DNA of 62,000 nt from Cryptomeria japonica (GCF_030272615.1 NC_081414.1:230765733-230827732); one strand, 5' to 3'. Numbered from the stretch's first letter, positions 1-12,040 are shown. Notes: generated from the letters alone by a model not told the origin. A program made the numbers and translations.

Positions 1-304
1 TATACATATATGCATATATACATACACACACATATACATACATACATACATATACATCTATTTATATGTATATATTCATATATGCATATTTATAAATATG
101 CATATATGAATATATACATATACATAGATGTATATGTATGTGTGTGTATGTATGTATATGTATACGTGTATATACATGCATACATACATACATACATACA
201 CATTTACATACATATATACATCTATGTGTATGTATGTGCGTATATATATACACACACATATATATACATAAATGTATATATATGTATATGTATATGTATG
301 TATG
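1..304. repeat. AT-rich tandem array, block 1 (with 98-bp palindrome)
   Basis: Low-complexity TATACA/TGTATA-type sequence built of short alternating purine-pyrimidine steps around a TTTATAAA core. It begins outside the window and ends where element A starts at 305. A near-perfect palindrome spans 44-141, centred between 92 and 93: 48 of 49 base pairs match, the exception being 62/123. Reading frames here encode only Tyr/Ile/His runs on both strands, as expected of the repeat, and are not genes. The same unit recurs in four later blocks. Confidence 0.95.
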
Positions 305-3300
305 TGTAATGCCCCACCAGGAACCCCAAAGGAAAACCCACAACAAGGGTGATACAATTAAAAAAAAAAGTATAAACATATTAAGTGCATAAAACACAAC
401 GTACACGATAATAACACAAGTAGAAGACTTACACCAGAATTCCTTAAGGGTTACCAACGAAGAATAAAAACTAAAAGTTAAATTCCACAATTAAGGTTAA
501 TCCAATAATCCATCAAAAACTCATAGAACATTTTAAGCCATGTGCAATAACAAATAACACCATTGAAAGATTGAAAGGATACAATATAATTTCTCTTCAA
601 TAAGCATTTACACAATCATAAAAAAACCTGATAAATAACATCCCAAACTTAGGATTACATTGCTGTTCCAATACATGGCTCTCAATATACATATAAAGAT
701 ACAACTTAACCAAATACAAGGTTACAAAAGTTCATGATACAATGAACACATAGGTCTCCAAATATCAATAATCTCCAAACATGAGATAAAGCATGAGCCA
801 CAAACCACAAGAACACCTACGAAGCCAATCCTCACATGAAGGCACAAATAAGAACATCTGATGGGAAGTGGCACTACCACCCGACCATGTGATCCCAAAT
901 TGGAAATCACCCCATCGTGCTAGGAGATAGAAGAGGACCCTTAAGCAAGCAAAAGCATGACATGGTCGACAAAACAATATGACTCCATGACAACACAATA
1001 CGACTCCACAATATTCCAGGTGACTCAACATCACAAATACACAAGTGAAATCAACATCACAAAACACAAGTGAACCTAAAGAGAGAGTGTCATTGCATAG
1101 CTCATGATGGTTACCATGGTTGGCCTCCATAGGTCCTAGCCCCCATCTTGGGTTTATCTTGATAACCTTTCCCAAACCTCCGGCTCCAACTAAGTCTCAT
1201 GCGGACCCTACCAGCCTTTTGTGAAGAAAAGGTGGTTGGTTTTCCATTCTAGGCCTTCTCGCTACATTATGAGCCTTGTACAAGCACTCACCTATGCGCG
1301 AGGTACAATATCTTATTTAATGTTATGAACTACCCACCTAATCAATTAATTAGATTATCACTTATTATCTGACTTTCGATGGGTTATCCTGCCAACCACT
1401 TTGGGCGTGACCCCCACTTGAAAGCCACTCTCTCAAAGGACACTAAGCAAACATGGTCACTCCATGAGGACCTTATGGCGAAGCAGACAACCATAACACC
1501 ACTATCCAAAAACAAGTGGTCAAAACAAGGACATACTGACTCTTGGTTAACCATAAGGCAAAGACACTACATGGTTAAAACAACGAGGTCATCATATATC
1601 ACTTGGTCAAAGGTACCAAATACGCCACAATAGGATGACTGAACCAAAGACGAGGAATAACACAATATAACCCTTTGCAAGGAAAGCTAATTTCACTAAG
1701 ACAACACTCAAACAATCTTTGAGAAAATCAGCATCATGAGCACTTGCATCTTCATTGATTGAAAATTAAATAAAAACCTCTTTTACGACATTCACATCTA
1801 TTCAATTTCCAATCAATATTCCATCGAGAATAAAATCCAAGGTCAACCCGCGGTAGTGCTACTACCAAGGCAACAGGCTCTACCTGACAGTAGTACTGCT
1901 GCTGACCGGTAGCAGGCCTATCGACCGATAGTGCTACTACCACTGGTAGCAAGCGCTACCGATCGGTAGCACTGATACCAACTAGTAGCAGTCCTATGGA
2001 CATACAGTACTGCCGACCGGTAGCATTGCTATTTGCGGGTAGCAGACACTATCGACCCGCGTGGGTAAGGTAAGGTAAAAAACAATAAAATTTCATACTT
2101 CCATAGCATTTAAAATCAATATGACACAAATTCAATTTAACATGAAAATGATTCATCCCCTGATCATTTCACGGGCACACACACACACAGAGTTCCAAAG
2201 CCAAATTACCAAGGGATATTTATCAATAAGGTAAATGGTGAATTAAAATCACACAAGAACCCAATAAATAATGATTTAGGCAACTATAGAAGAATTCAAC
2301 AGGTAGGAGAAAGGTTAAAATAAAATTCCTCACTTCCATACACATCAAGAATTCCTTGCATCTAGCAAAAGGCAATAACCAATTTTTGCCAACATAAACC
2401 CCAAATCTTGGGCAATTAGATACTAGAATGCACACAACAATCTAAATCTATTTCTTTTTATTCCCAATAGAAGAGGTAATTCACGAAGTTGATTTTCAAG
2501 AACAAAAACATACAACAAATAGAGAAATGAACCATTTCTTTCCTATAAGCAATCATGTGATATAAGTTTCACAAAATCAAGAATAACAGATACTCTTTCT
2601 TCCATTCCAATCATTCCACAAGAATCTACAAAGAGATTTGCATTTTTAACACACAAGAAGCAACTAAAATATTCAATTTAAAATTTCAAACAAGAAGAGA
2701 TTATCCAACCTTGAAGCAAACTAGCAAGCAAAATGATGGAAGAATCCTAGTCCTTGCAACCAAATCAAATTCCAGCTCCTCCTTCAGAATGGTTTTCCAA
2801 ATTTCTCTTTCAAATTTTTCGCCCCTTCTTCCCTTGAATTTCCAAGAATATATGGGAAAATAATTCCAACCTAAACTTTCTAGGTTAAAATTTTTCTCCA
2901 CCAATCAGATTAAATTATTTAAAAAGTAAAAAGCAATCAGATTTACTCTTTTTCCAAAAACAATTCTTTTCTAACAATTAAATACAAAAGTCAAATGGAA
3001 AGATAAAAAGGAAAAACTTTTATTTATATTTTCTATTTTCCCATAATACTTTCTTTCAACATAAGCATTTAACACTTAAATGGCTAGGCAATTATTTATT
3101 TCCTTCCACAAAATATTAATACAACTATTCACAATAAAATAAGCCAATTTAACCATTTAATCTAGCAAATCATTAGTTTAAATAAATGAATAATCTCACA
3201 ACATATTAATTAACTAATTACGCCAACATAAAAATAGCATCATCTACTCAATTAAATAACCATTTAAATAAACAGAAACATGCACAACGAAGGATGATCA

Positions 3301-3901
3301 AATGATGACACACAAATGACCAAAACAAAGCACCATGACTCGCATACTAGCCAGACGAGAAAGACAACCGACTGACAACACTCACACGAGTGTAACTACG
3401 GGTCAAGTTAGGGTCCAACAACTATCTCCTCCACTCCCATCAGACATATAAGGCACACTCAGACCTATGAAGTCATGTGGAGTCGATACCCCATACCTAC
3501 CCGATACTAGTACCGGCAATGTCCTGCACCAAAGAATCCACACGTGCATATAGACATATATATATACAAACACGACACACACACCGATGAAGGAGAATCA
3601 TGATGTTCCCTATCTCACCGGAGTGAGTGAATGCAAATCATCCCCTCGCATCCCAATACACTTGCAAACACACAACATATAAATAACACATTGCACATAT
3701 AAGGTAAGAGTGCCAGTCCATGATAATGATCCTTAAAATAACATTAATCATAAGCACTGAGATACTGCACAAAATCATACACCACAAATCTAGATAAAGT
3801 ATGAAATAACATCGCATAAAATCTGAATCAATATACAATAATGTTCCACTGAAGTCAATCAAAAACAAACAAAAAGAGTCTGATCAAGGAGGGGTACTAC
3901 A
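305..3901 (-). mobile_element. Element A: probable solo LTR (3.6 kb) inside the array
   Basis: The segment runs from TGTAATGCCCC to GGGGTACTACA, i.e. TG...CA ends with inverted termini, and has array sequence on both sides. Flanking five-mers GTATG (300-304) and GTATA (3902-3906) fit a target duplication with one change. No second copy of the ends, no primer site and no protein domain lies inside, so a solo LTR left by LTR-LTR recombination is the simplest reading. The terminal pattern (TGTA..CCC / GGG..TACA) resembles that of the chromovirus LTRs at 37290 and 46267, which suggests minus-strand orientation and a Ty3/gypsy origin. A long non-autonomous element is the alternative. Confidence 0.6.
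1848..2068. repeat. GC-rich cluster of short inverted and direct repeats in element A
   Basis: Within AT-rich element A lies a patch dominated by degenerate copies of GGTAGCAC/GTGCTACC and CGACCGGTAG. The copies are spaced roughly 20-30 nt apart in both orientations, so many can pair as small hairpins. Base composition differs sharply from the flanks. No reading frame of note. Confidence 0.7.
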
Positions 3902-3902
3902 G

Positions 3903-3949
<47 letters not shown>

Positions 3950-4080
3950 TTATTTATAAATTTACATATATGTATATTTATAAATATGCATATATGTATA
4001 TTTACATATACATAGATGTATATATATGTATGTATGCATGTATGCATGTATGTATATGTATGTATGTATGTATATACGTG

Positions 4081-4111
<31 letters not shown>

Positions 4112-4324
4112 TTACATATATACATATATGTATATGTATATGTCATGTATTTTATATGTATATATATAAACACAAACACATATACATACATATATAGACA
4201 CATATATAGACACAAACACATATACATACATATATATACACCTATATATATATAGACACAAACACAGATACATACATATATACACCTATGTATATGTATA
4301 TATACATATATGCATATTTATAAA
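3902..4324. repeat. AT-rich tandem array, block 2
   Basis: It starts with a TG dinucleotide run (about 3910-3944) and continues with TATGCATATTTATAAATATG units and TATGTATG runs. It ends exactly at the ATAAA target duplication (4320-4324) of element B. It continues block 1, from which it is separated only by element A. Confidence 0.95.
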
Positions 4325-5422
4325 TATTTCTTAGGGGTAAATTTAGTCATAAATAACATAATTAGATATCAAGGAGCGAATCACAACTCTAATCTAATTA
4401 GAAATACTCCTAAATGACAATGAAATAATACTAAATCAATTGAATACTGAAATTAAATCTATTTTAAACTCCCTCAATTGATGTAGCAAGACTTCAATTG
4501 CTCTTCTCCAATTTGTGTGGTATGTAGCTCTCAGGTGTTGCACTGGGATTTCGTGCATAAGATAGACACAAATATTTTGAACATTGTGATTCTGTGATTC
4601 TAGATTGATTTGAGAAATGATCTTGTATTTATAGATTTTCAAGACAGATGGGGTGGAATTTTGAACTCAAGTCCTAATTGGGAGTGAACTGATTTAAATT
4701 GATCTGTTAACAGAGTTGATTGGTTTGTTAACTCATATTGATTGACTTGTTAACTAAATAGATTGATTAGTCAACTAAATAGATTGGATAGTGGACTGAG
4801 TAGATTAGCTAGTTGTTTGGATAGATTGGGGAGATGACTGATTTGATGGATTAGTCAGAAAAGGTGATTTGGAGTAAAAAGAGGAGATTGGAGAGTCAAC
4901 CGAGTTAACTGATTTGATGATCCAGTTATGATTTTCAACATATGCTATAAGAGATTGAATTGAAATTTAATTTCATTTTTTTTTGGATTTGAACTTGGAT
5001 TTTTGAATGCTAAAATGCACATCAATTATTGAAATTCAGATTTGGTGAAATGTGAATTTTGGGAAAAATGAAATTAGATGAGATTATTTGAAATTCAAAT
5101 TTGGGGAATTGGAGGAATAAGTTAATTAATTTAAAAATTGAATTGAAATTATTTAAAAAATAGAAATGAGGTTTAATTAAATAATAAAGATTATTTAACT
5201 AAGGAATAAATCGTAATTAATTAAATAAATAATATTTAATTAATATTTGAGATAGGGTTAATTGATTAATTAATTAATTTTTTTTTGATAATTAGAAATG
5301 TTGAAGGGTGATGATTAAGTCACTTTAGAAGAATAATTAGCTTAATCAAATAATTAAAGAATTATTCAATTAATAAGATGAATAATTAGCAATGATCAAT
5401 GAGACATTTTTAGGTGTCTAAA
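4325..5422 (-). repeat. Element B 3' LTR (left copy)
   Basis: 1098 bp, matching 18358-19461 over its whole length. The left terminus reads TA where the other copy has TG, and the right terminus reads TCTAAA where the other has TCTACA. Both are single changes from canonical TG...CA ends. A minus-strand TATA box CTATAAATA lies at 4626-4634. By eye the two LTRs differ at several per cent of sites, so the insertion is old. Confidence 0.9.
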
Positions 5423-5435
5423 TTTGTCCTTCTTT
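5423..5435 (-). other. Polypurine tract of element B
   Basis: On the minus strand this reads AAAGAAGGACAAA and abuts the LTR, whose minus-strand start is TGTAGACACC-like. This is the expected position of the plus-strand primer for reverse transcription and fixes the orientation of B. Confidence 0.65.
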
Positions 5436-7208
5436 GAGATAATGTCAAAATGACGTTGTTTCAAAGAAAATGAAAAAAATTCTGCCCCAGTATGCCCCGG
5501 TGATATTATGGGTATAATGCCCCCTCGAGAGGTTGTTTGCGCTTTAAAGACATGAATGATCTCTTGAAAGAAGAAGAATTCTAGATGAAAGATGGAAGAA
5601 TGGTTAACTCTATGACATGAATGAGTTTGATTGGATAGAAGAAATGGTTAGAATGGTTTGTAGATTGATTGAATGATCAAATGATTTGATTGGATTGATG
5701 GGATTGATAGTATTGATTAGATTGATAAGATAAAAATCAAGTATGGTTTCAGGAAGGAAACATCATGAATAAGACAAAGATGATCAAAACGCCTAGTTTC
5801 AGGAAGGATGCATCCTGTATAATATGAAGATAAATGATCGTGTCTAGTTTCACGAAAGATAAATCCTATATAAGATAAATGAATGATGAAAGTTGGATGA
5901 ATAATGAAGATATTAGTAACAAGTGAAGAATGTTAGGAAATAGAATTGATTGATAATAAAATAGTTGATGTGAGAAAATGATTTGAGATGGAATTATAGA
6001 TGAGATAAAGAGATTGAAAAAGATATAACCGTGACTTCTTGTGCCTTCATTTTTTAGTGCAACATTTTCATCATTGAGCCTTATTATGTATCAATGGAAA
6101 TCTGTACACTAGGGTATAAGGAACCAAGGTGTGAATGATATCCCATTATGGAAACAAATACATGGTAGACAAGGAGTGAACCCCTCTATTTTGGGTATAA
6201 CACCAAGGGTCAAGGTATGTGCAATCGTCACAAGCATAGTTATCCTTGACTTTATGTTTGCATAGGATACTTGCTGAATGAAAGTACTAATCACAGACAC
6301 CCGTTGGAACTATTGCCCCAAAATTTGATTGGTTCACACCATAAACAACAAACAAATAAAAAATATCATGATCATCACGACTCCTCTATCACTTTTGGAC
6401 ATTCTTGAGTAGCATAGTAACATGATTGATACAAAAATAAAGACCAACTAGGACAAAATTGAGTAGCCATATTGATTTGTGCCTTCGTGTGATTTCTTGA
6501 TTTGATGGTTGACAATGTCTGGTTTTAGAAAGTTTGGATCCCATTTAAGACTGACATGTTTGGTTTCAAGTGTATCCTCTTTTGTTTAAGACAAGATAAT
6601 GATCATTGGATATGGATAGTTGTCGATCGATAAGACAGTTTGATCAGTTTGGTTGCAGATGTGTCAAGATAGTTTTATCCTTTGCGAACTTCATGCAAAG
6701 TGTTTGATGGATATCTGCTAGTGTGTTTGATTCTTGCGAGACATGTTATTCCAATTTTTTCGATTGTTTTTTATTTTTAGTTCTTTTTGAAGAGCTTTTC
6801 GATGTTTAGGATTTATTTTTTGGATTTTGAAAGATTTTTTTTATTTTTTTCATTTTTGGAAGATTTTTTCTGATTTTTTGGATATAGAATCTTTTTTATT
6901 TTTATTTTTGGATTTTTTCAAGATATTATATGATTTTTTTAGGATTTTTGAAAGATGAAACATTACCTAACATCAATTGATAAAGATAAGACTAATTAGG
7001 ACAAAATCTAGCAATCATACTGATCTGTGTCTTTGTTTTGATTGCTTGATGCGATGATTGATAAAAATGTTTGGTTTCAGAGAGTGAACAACCCGTATAA
7101 GATCGATCTGTTTGGTTTCAAGTGTACCCTTCCCTATATAAGACATGTTGATGTTTGATAGAGTTTGATCAATAGATTGATTAACAAGACATGTAATCAA
7201 TTTGATTG
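5436..7208. other. Element B interior, 3' non-coding part, with short tandem repeats
   Basis: No reading frame is convincing. Around 5740-5890 there are about three degenerate copies of a roughly 60-nt unit containing TTTCAGGAAGGA-like and TATATAAGAT-like motifs. A second duplicated segment pairs about 6435-6600 with 6980-7150 (shared text GGTTTCAAGTGTA). Between them, 6740-6960 is a T-rich tract of TTTTTGGATTTT-type repeats. Confidence 0.6.
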
Positions 7209-7213
7209 TAGTC

Positions 7214-7555
7214 TGTTAGAGTTATCTTGTATTAGCTAATAATTATTTATTTAATTATTAGTCTATTATACTCTACACTTAAGCTAAACTTAGGCATTTA
7301 ATAATATTATAGATATTTAATAATTATTCTAATTATTAAATACTCTTTATCTCTTTAGGGTTGCTCATCTTTAGGGTTTCTCATACTCCTGTCATAAGGA
7401 TTGTATTGTAACTTTATTTTTCATTCCCTCTTTGAATGATAATCTCTTTTTTCAGAGCCTTTTTTGTGTTCAGTTTCCAATCTTCTCTTGTGACAGGTAT
7501 TCTTGCGTACATATGCTCTTGGGATCTCAGAAGTTGTACTTTCTCAACTTCTTCA
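7214..7555 (+). repeat. copia-1 5' LTR
   Basis: 342 bp, TGTTAGAGTTATC... to ...CAACTTCTTCA, followed at once by the primer site. The same family of LTR, more diverged, flanks the second copia element at 20562. Confidence 0.95.
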
Positions 7556-7567
7556 TGGTATTAGAGC
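7556..7567 (+). other. copia-1 primer binding site (tRNA-iMet)
   Basis: TGGTATTAGAGC matches the usual plant tRNA-iMet site TGGTATCAGAGC except for one C-to-T change. It directly abuts the LTR. Confidence 0.9.
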
Positions 7568-8777
7568 TTACATCTGCTGCTACTTGTTTTTGATTTCTTT
7601 TCAAAAGATTTTTTTTTCTGGAGGCAAGGGTTTCAATTCTTTTTCAAAGTTTTTAGTTTGGATATGGGGTATCTTTTTGGTTTATGGGCATTTTGAGCTC
7701 AAAAGGGCCTCACCATTGAGCTCAAAACACCCAAAAACCCTCATTTTCATATAAAATTTGTCCAGTTTGGACAACTTTAGATTTGGAATTTTTTTTCTGA
7801 GATTACCCTTTGTAGGCACATTTTCCAAGGCAAAAATAAAAACAAATTAAAAAAAGCATTTTTTGGGCCTTTTTACAGCATGCCCAGCCCGCGATCACCT
7901 TCGTTAGCCGTTGGCAGTTTATTAACCACCGCGACCAGCTCTACTGTTGGCGGTTCCCGCCGACGATTTGTTAAATTGCCCCGCCGCTGCTCCTAGCCCC
8001 GCATCTGTTGCCTAGCGATCAGCGCCCACTGCTCGACGACCTCTCATCACTCGACCTGCCTCCACCCAGCGGCCTTCCGCCCGGCCATCACCGCCCGCTG
8101 CCCCGCGCCCGGTCGCCGCTACCCTCTGCATGGTGCTCGACCGCTGCCTGACCTCCTTTGTCACCTGACCGTCGCCCAAAGATCCACCGCCACCCAGCCA
8201 AAGAGCTGCCTCTCCTCCTCTTGCTTTCTCTTGCAAGCCCTTTTGATAGGGGGGAGGTTTTTTTGTCCTGACTTGGGCAAACAGAGTCAGATTTTTGAAA
8301 ATGAATAGGCTGCGAAAAGCTCTTTTCGAGCCCTACTCAGATCTGGAGGTGAGATTTGCTGATTTTTTCATCTAGTACCTTTTTTTTGCCATCCATGTCA
8401 ATGCTCTTTTTTGCACTCAAGGAGCCATATCTTGGGCAAATAGACTCCATTTTCAGAAAATGAATAGGTGTTAGAAAGGTCTTGGAGAGCTCTTCTCAGA
8501 TTTGGAGTTATTTTTTCTAGAAAAATCACCAAATACACAAGATAGTGTGTGACGCATTTTCTTTGCTCTTGTCTTCTTTTTTGGCTATCAGATTGTATTG
8601 GTTTTTTGTTTTACATATTGTGGGGGGTGTTATTTTTTGCTATTTTCTGTAACTTACTTTAGAAAATCAGAACACCTAAACTCAAAAAAAAAAAACCCTT
8701 CTACATCTTTTGTCTAGTCTGAAAGATCACTTAATTAAAAAAATCAAGAGGAGGTCCAGCTTTAGATACAGGCACAC
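7568..8777 (+). other. copia-1 leader, with GC-rich patch at about 7875-8235
   Basis: Untranslated leader between primer site and gag. Both ends are T-rich. The middle 360 bp is strongly GC- and CpG-rich (repeated GCCGCC, CCGCCC, GCTCGACGACC), in contrast with the rest of the element. No protein domain is recognised there. The flanking leader text (for example the AAAAGGGCCTCACCATTG region) has a counterpart in the second copia at about 21030-21060, but the GC-rich patch does not. Confidence 0.75.
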
Positions 8778-9720
8778 ATGGCAGATTCTTTAGTTGAGCT
8801 TCTTACATCCCAGAACTATCACCTTTGGAAAGCTCGTATGAGGAGACTTCTAAGATCAAGGGGGTTGTGGTCCTATTTGGATGTGGATTAGCTGATGTTG
8901 CAGCATCCTTTTGAGATTCTTTAGCACTGAAATAAGATGGATGAGGCTATGGGTGTCATCTCCTTACATGTTTCAGACAACTTGCTTTTTCACCTTGATG
9001 GTTTGCTCACTCCTCAGGCTATGTGGTCCAAATTTGAAACACTCTTTGGTACTGTCAATGAGTTCAGAGCATTACAGATTGAGGCAAAGCTCTCTTCTTT
9101 GTTACCTGAATGTTTTCCTCACATTGAGGAATTTTTGAACAAGTTAAAAACCATTGGATCTATCCTTCACAATTGTGGTAAAAATAAGACAGACCCAAAG
9201 TGTATCTACCTGATTCTCTCTAAGCTTTGAGGTCCCTATCAGATATTTGCTTCCACCTTTTATTCTACTATGGATGCATTGGGTACATGCTTCACCATGC
9301 CTACTTTTGATGTGTTTTGTGATCGCTTGACTCGTGAGCAGGCTCACCTATCTCAGTTGGACACTCTCATAGGATCAAAGCCAAAAGCATTGGTTGCTCA
9401 GACATCTAAAGAGAACAAGAAGTAGAAACCAAATCCTAAGAAGTATTCAACTAGCAATGAGCGTTCCTCCAAGCCACCACCTAAGTCTGATTCCAAACCA
9501 AAGTCCTATCCCAAATAGGAGCACTCTTCTAAGTCTGGTGAGTCTTCCTCCAAGACTAAGAAGAAGTCAGACGAACTTTGCAGTTTCTATGACAAAGAAG
9601 GTCATCTAGTTTCTTGCTATTGGAAACGATTAGAGGCCTTGGAGGCAGCCAAGCATCAACAACATATTTCTCCTCCTCAGCCTCCATCTTCCTCTTCTAC
9701 TGGGAAAGGACATGCTCTTT
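8778..9720 (+). pseudogene. copia-1 gag (nucleocapsid) remnant
   Basis: Begins with MADSLVELL at 8778 and runs in one frame with LTSQNYHLWKARMRRLLR, the typical N-terminus of plant copia gag. A gag core with VISLHVSDN follows at about 8950. Gag coats the RNA and forms the particle. In-frame stops: TAG at 8889, 8922, 9423 and 9516; TGA at 8928 and 9228. The zinc knuckle at 9579-9617 (C-S-F-Y-D-K-E-G-H-L-V-S-C) has Tyr at the second Cys position and one residue too few before the last Cys, so RNA binding is probably lost. The Ser/Lys/Pro-rich linker before it is normal for the family. Confidence 0.88.
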
Positions 9721-9960
9721 TTGCACGAGCTATTCCTTCTGCATCCACTTGGATTATTGATTTCAGGGCTTCTCACCACATGACACAGTCACCATAGCTT
9801 GTTACCTCACTTGCTCACAGTAATACTTTATAGGATCCAGTTAGTGACTTAGCACAACTTTCAGTTTCAGGTTCAGGTTCTGTTCCGCTGACAGGTGGTT
9901 GTTTTTAGAATGTTCTTTTGGTTCTTGACATTTCTACGAACCTCCTCTTTGTTTATCAGA
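9721..9960 (+). pseudogene. copia-1 aspartic protease remnant
   Basis: The motif WIID followed by ASHHMT (9750-9785) identifies the retroviral-type protease that cleaves gag-pol. The residues after the catalytic Asp read Phe-Arg (9762-9767) where the family has Ser-Gly. A one-base gain and a one-base loss close together would explain this while keeping the downstream frame. In-frame TAG stops at 9795, 9831 and 9906 follow. The catalytic loop is therefore destroyed as well as the frame. Confidence 0.85.
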
Positions 9961-10149
9961 TTTGTCATTCTGGCTCTCGTAAAACGGTTGAGTTCTCACC
10001 ACATGACGTGGTTATTCGAGAGCTCCATGATCCTGATTTGGTTTTGGCTACTGGCAGTGTTGATCTTGATTCTTGGTTATATCGGTTTGATGGCTTTGAG
10101 AGTCTAGATGGTTTAGTTATTTCTCTTATAGCACATGCAGATTCAGTGA

Positions 10150-10975
10150 GCAGTCTGTGGCATGAGTGTTTTGGCCATGTCAACTACAGATACTTACAAC
10201 AGATGAGCACATAGGCACTTGTTATTGGGCTCCCTCAGATATCCTATACTGATGGTGTATGTCAAGGTTGTGTACTTGGCAAGAATCACCATGATCCTTT
10301 TCCTATAGGCAGAGCCACCCGTGCTAAGGCACCCTTGGATTTGATCCACAGTGATCTTATGCCATTTTTGACTCCATCTTTTTTAGGGTCCAAGTATGTG
10401 CTCACTTTCATTCATGACTTCTCATGACGTACATGGGTGTACTTTCTTAAGTACAAGTCTGATGTCTTTGATTCATTTCGAGTCTTTAAGATATTTATAG
10501 AGAAGTAGTCTAGTCTTTTTATAAAGAGGATACACACAGATAATGGGAGAGAGTATGTGAATCAGGATTTTACAGATTTCTACATAGAGCATGGTTTGTA
10601 GCATCAGTTATTAGTTCCTCACACTCCTTAGCAGAATGGTGTTGCTGAGAGAAAGAACAAAACACTAAGGGAGATGGCCAATTGTAGGCTTTAGTCATGT
10701 TCTATGCAGCCACCTATATTCAGAATCAGATGCCTCATAAGGCATTATGCCAGTTGACTCCTGAGGAGGCTTGGTCCCATGTCAAGCCTGATGTTTCTTC
10801 ATTCCAAGTTTTTGGTATTGAGGCTTGGGTGCTTATTCTATATTCTTAGAGGAGGAGTTGACCACTTATTTTTTTTGGCTACTGTGAGGATGTTAAGGCG
10901 TACAGGTTGTTTGATCCTGATTCCAGAGAGGTCCTATTTTGGCAGGATGTCTAGTTTGATGAGCGCCTTACTCAG
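10150..10975 (+). pseudogene. copia-1 integrase remnant
   Basis: A gag-pre-integrase zinc-binding stretch (HECFGH then CQGC, about 10158-10280) is followed by the integrase core. The core retains all three catalytic acids: Asp in HSDL (10353-10355), Asp in HTDNG (10539-10541) and Glu in VAERKN (10647-10649). The enzyme inserts the DNA copy into the genome. TAG stops occur at 10212, 10506, 10599, 10629 and 10692, TGA at 10425. Just after 10692 about ten codons expected in the family are missing and the frame changes. A further TAG lies near 10951. Confidence 0.88.
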
Positions 10976-12040
10976 ATGGATTCTCCATCAGCAGCTTCTC
11001 CCTCACTGCCTCCTCCTCCCTCTTCATTTTTTGAGGATTCCTTTTTCCTTGAGGATGATGCAGATGATGGTCCACCTTCACCACCACCCGCTGCTCAGCC
11101 TTTGCCCAAGTGGGCCCGGTTTAAAGTTTATGCTGCTGGTTCTATGGCAGGTGATCCTACTGACACTTGTCATACTCATGCACAAACATATGGTTCTAGT
11201 CTTCTGAGTCATGCCATTTCAGATGATCGTCAAAATTTTTTAGAGGTGATAGGTCACCGAGAGTGGGATAGGGCCATGGATGAGGAGTATTCTTCTTTGA
11301 TGAAGAATCATACTTGGGATCTTTATTCTCTTCTGAAGGGAAGAAAGTTGGTTCGGTGCAAGTGGGTGTATCGTACCAAGTATGCTGCAGATGGTTCTAT
11401 TAATAAGTATAAGGCTCATCTTGTTGCGAAGGGGTTTTCTCATGTGGAAGGTATTGATTACTCTGAGACCTTTTGTCCTGTCGCCAAGATGAATTCTATT
11501 CACTTTGTACTTTCTCTGGAAGCTTCACAGGGATGGACATTTTTTAGATGGATGTGAAGAGTGCTTTCTTGCATGGAGACCTTTGTGAGGAGATCTATAT
11601 GGAGCAGCCTCAGGGATTTGTGCAAGATTCCTCTTTGGTTTGCAGAGTTCGGTGCTCATTATATGGTCTCAAACAGGCTCCTCGGGCCTGGTATGAGAAG
11701 ATGGACTCCTTGCTTTCCACATTCTTTACATGTTGTTATTCCGATCTTACAGTCTACATTTAGCGTCAGGGGGATTATATAGTTATTATTGTGATCTATG
11801 TTGATGATCTTATCATTACCAATAGCTCATCCTCCTTGATTCAGGATATTCAACGTGCCTTGATGGAGTAGTTTGAGATGACAGATCTTGTTCTTCTGCA
11901 CTATTTTTTTGGGCCTACAAGTTATTTAGTCTTTCGATGGGATTTCCATACTTCAACAGAAGTATGCTCTTGATATGCTTCACAAATTTGACATGCTTAC
12001 TTGCAAGCCTGGACCCACACCATTTTAGTTAGGTGTTGTT
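10976..12040 (+). pseudogene. copia-1 reverse transcriptase remnant
   Basis: The linker and RT N-terminus are open over 10976-11557 (Pro-rich linker, then REWDRAMDEEY, CKWVYRTK, YKAHLVAKGF, YSETFCPVAK). A one-base loss near 11544 moves the frame for the part with DVKSAFLHGDL and SLYGLKQAPRAWYEKM (from 11548). The catalytic YVDD box is intact at 11797-11808. TAG stops fall at 11761 and 11869. A frameshift near 11908 leads to the segment with a TAG at 11927. RT copies element RNA into DNA; this copy cannot be translated as one protein. Confidence 0.92.

Noticed and set aside
10-309. Open frames encoding Tyr/Ile/His-rich peptides in all five array blocks
   Set aside because: They occur in several frames on both strands and simply translate the TATACA/TGTATA repeat.
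7875-8236. Minus-strand Gly/Arg-rich frame of 74 codons in the GC-rich patch
   Set aside because: Open only because of high GC; no domain, and it is antisense to the copia leader.
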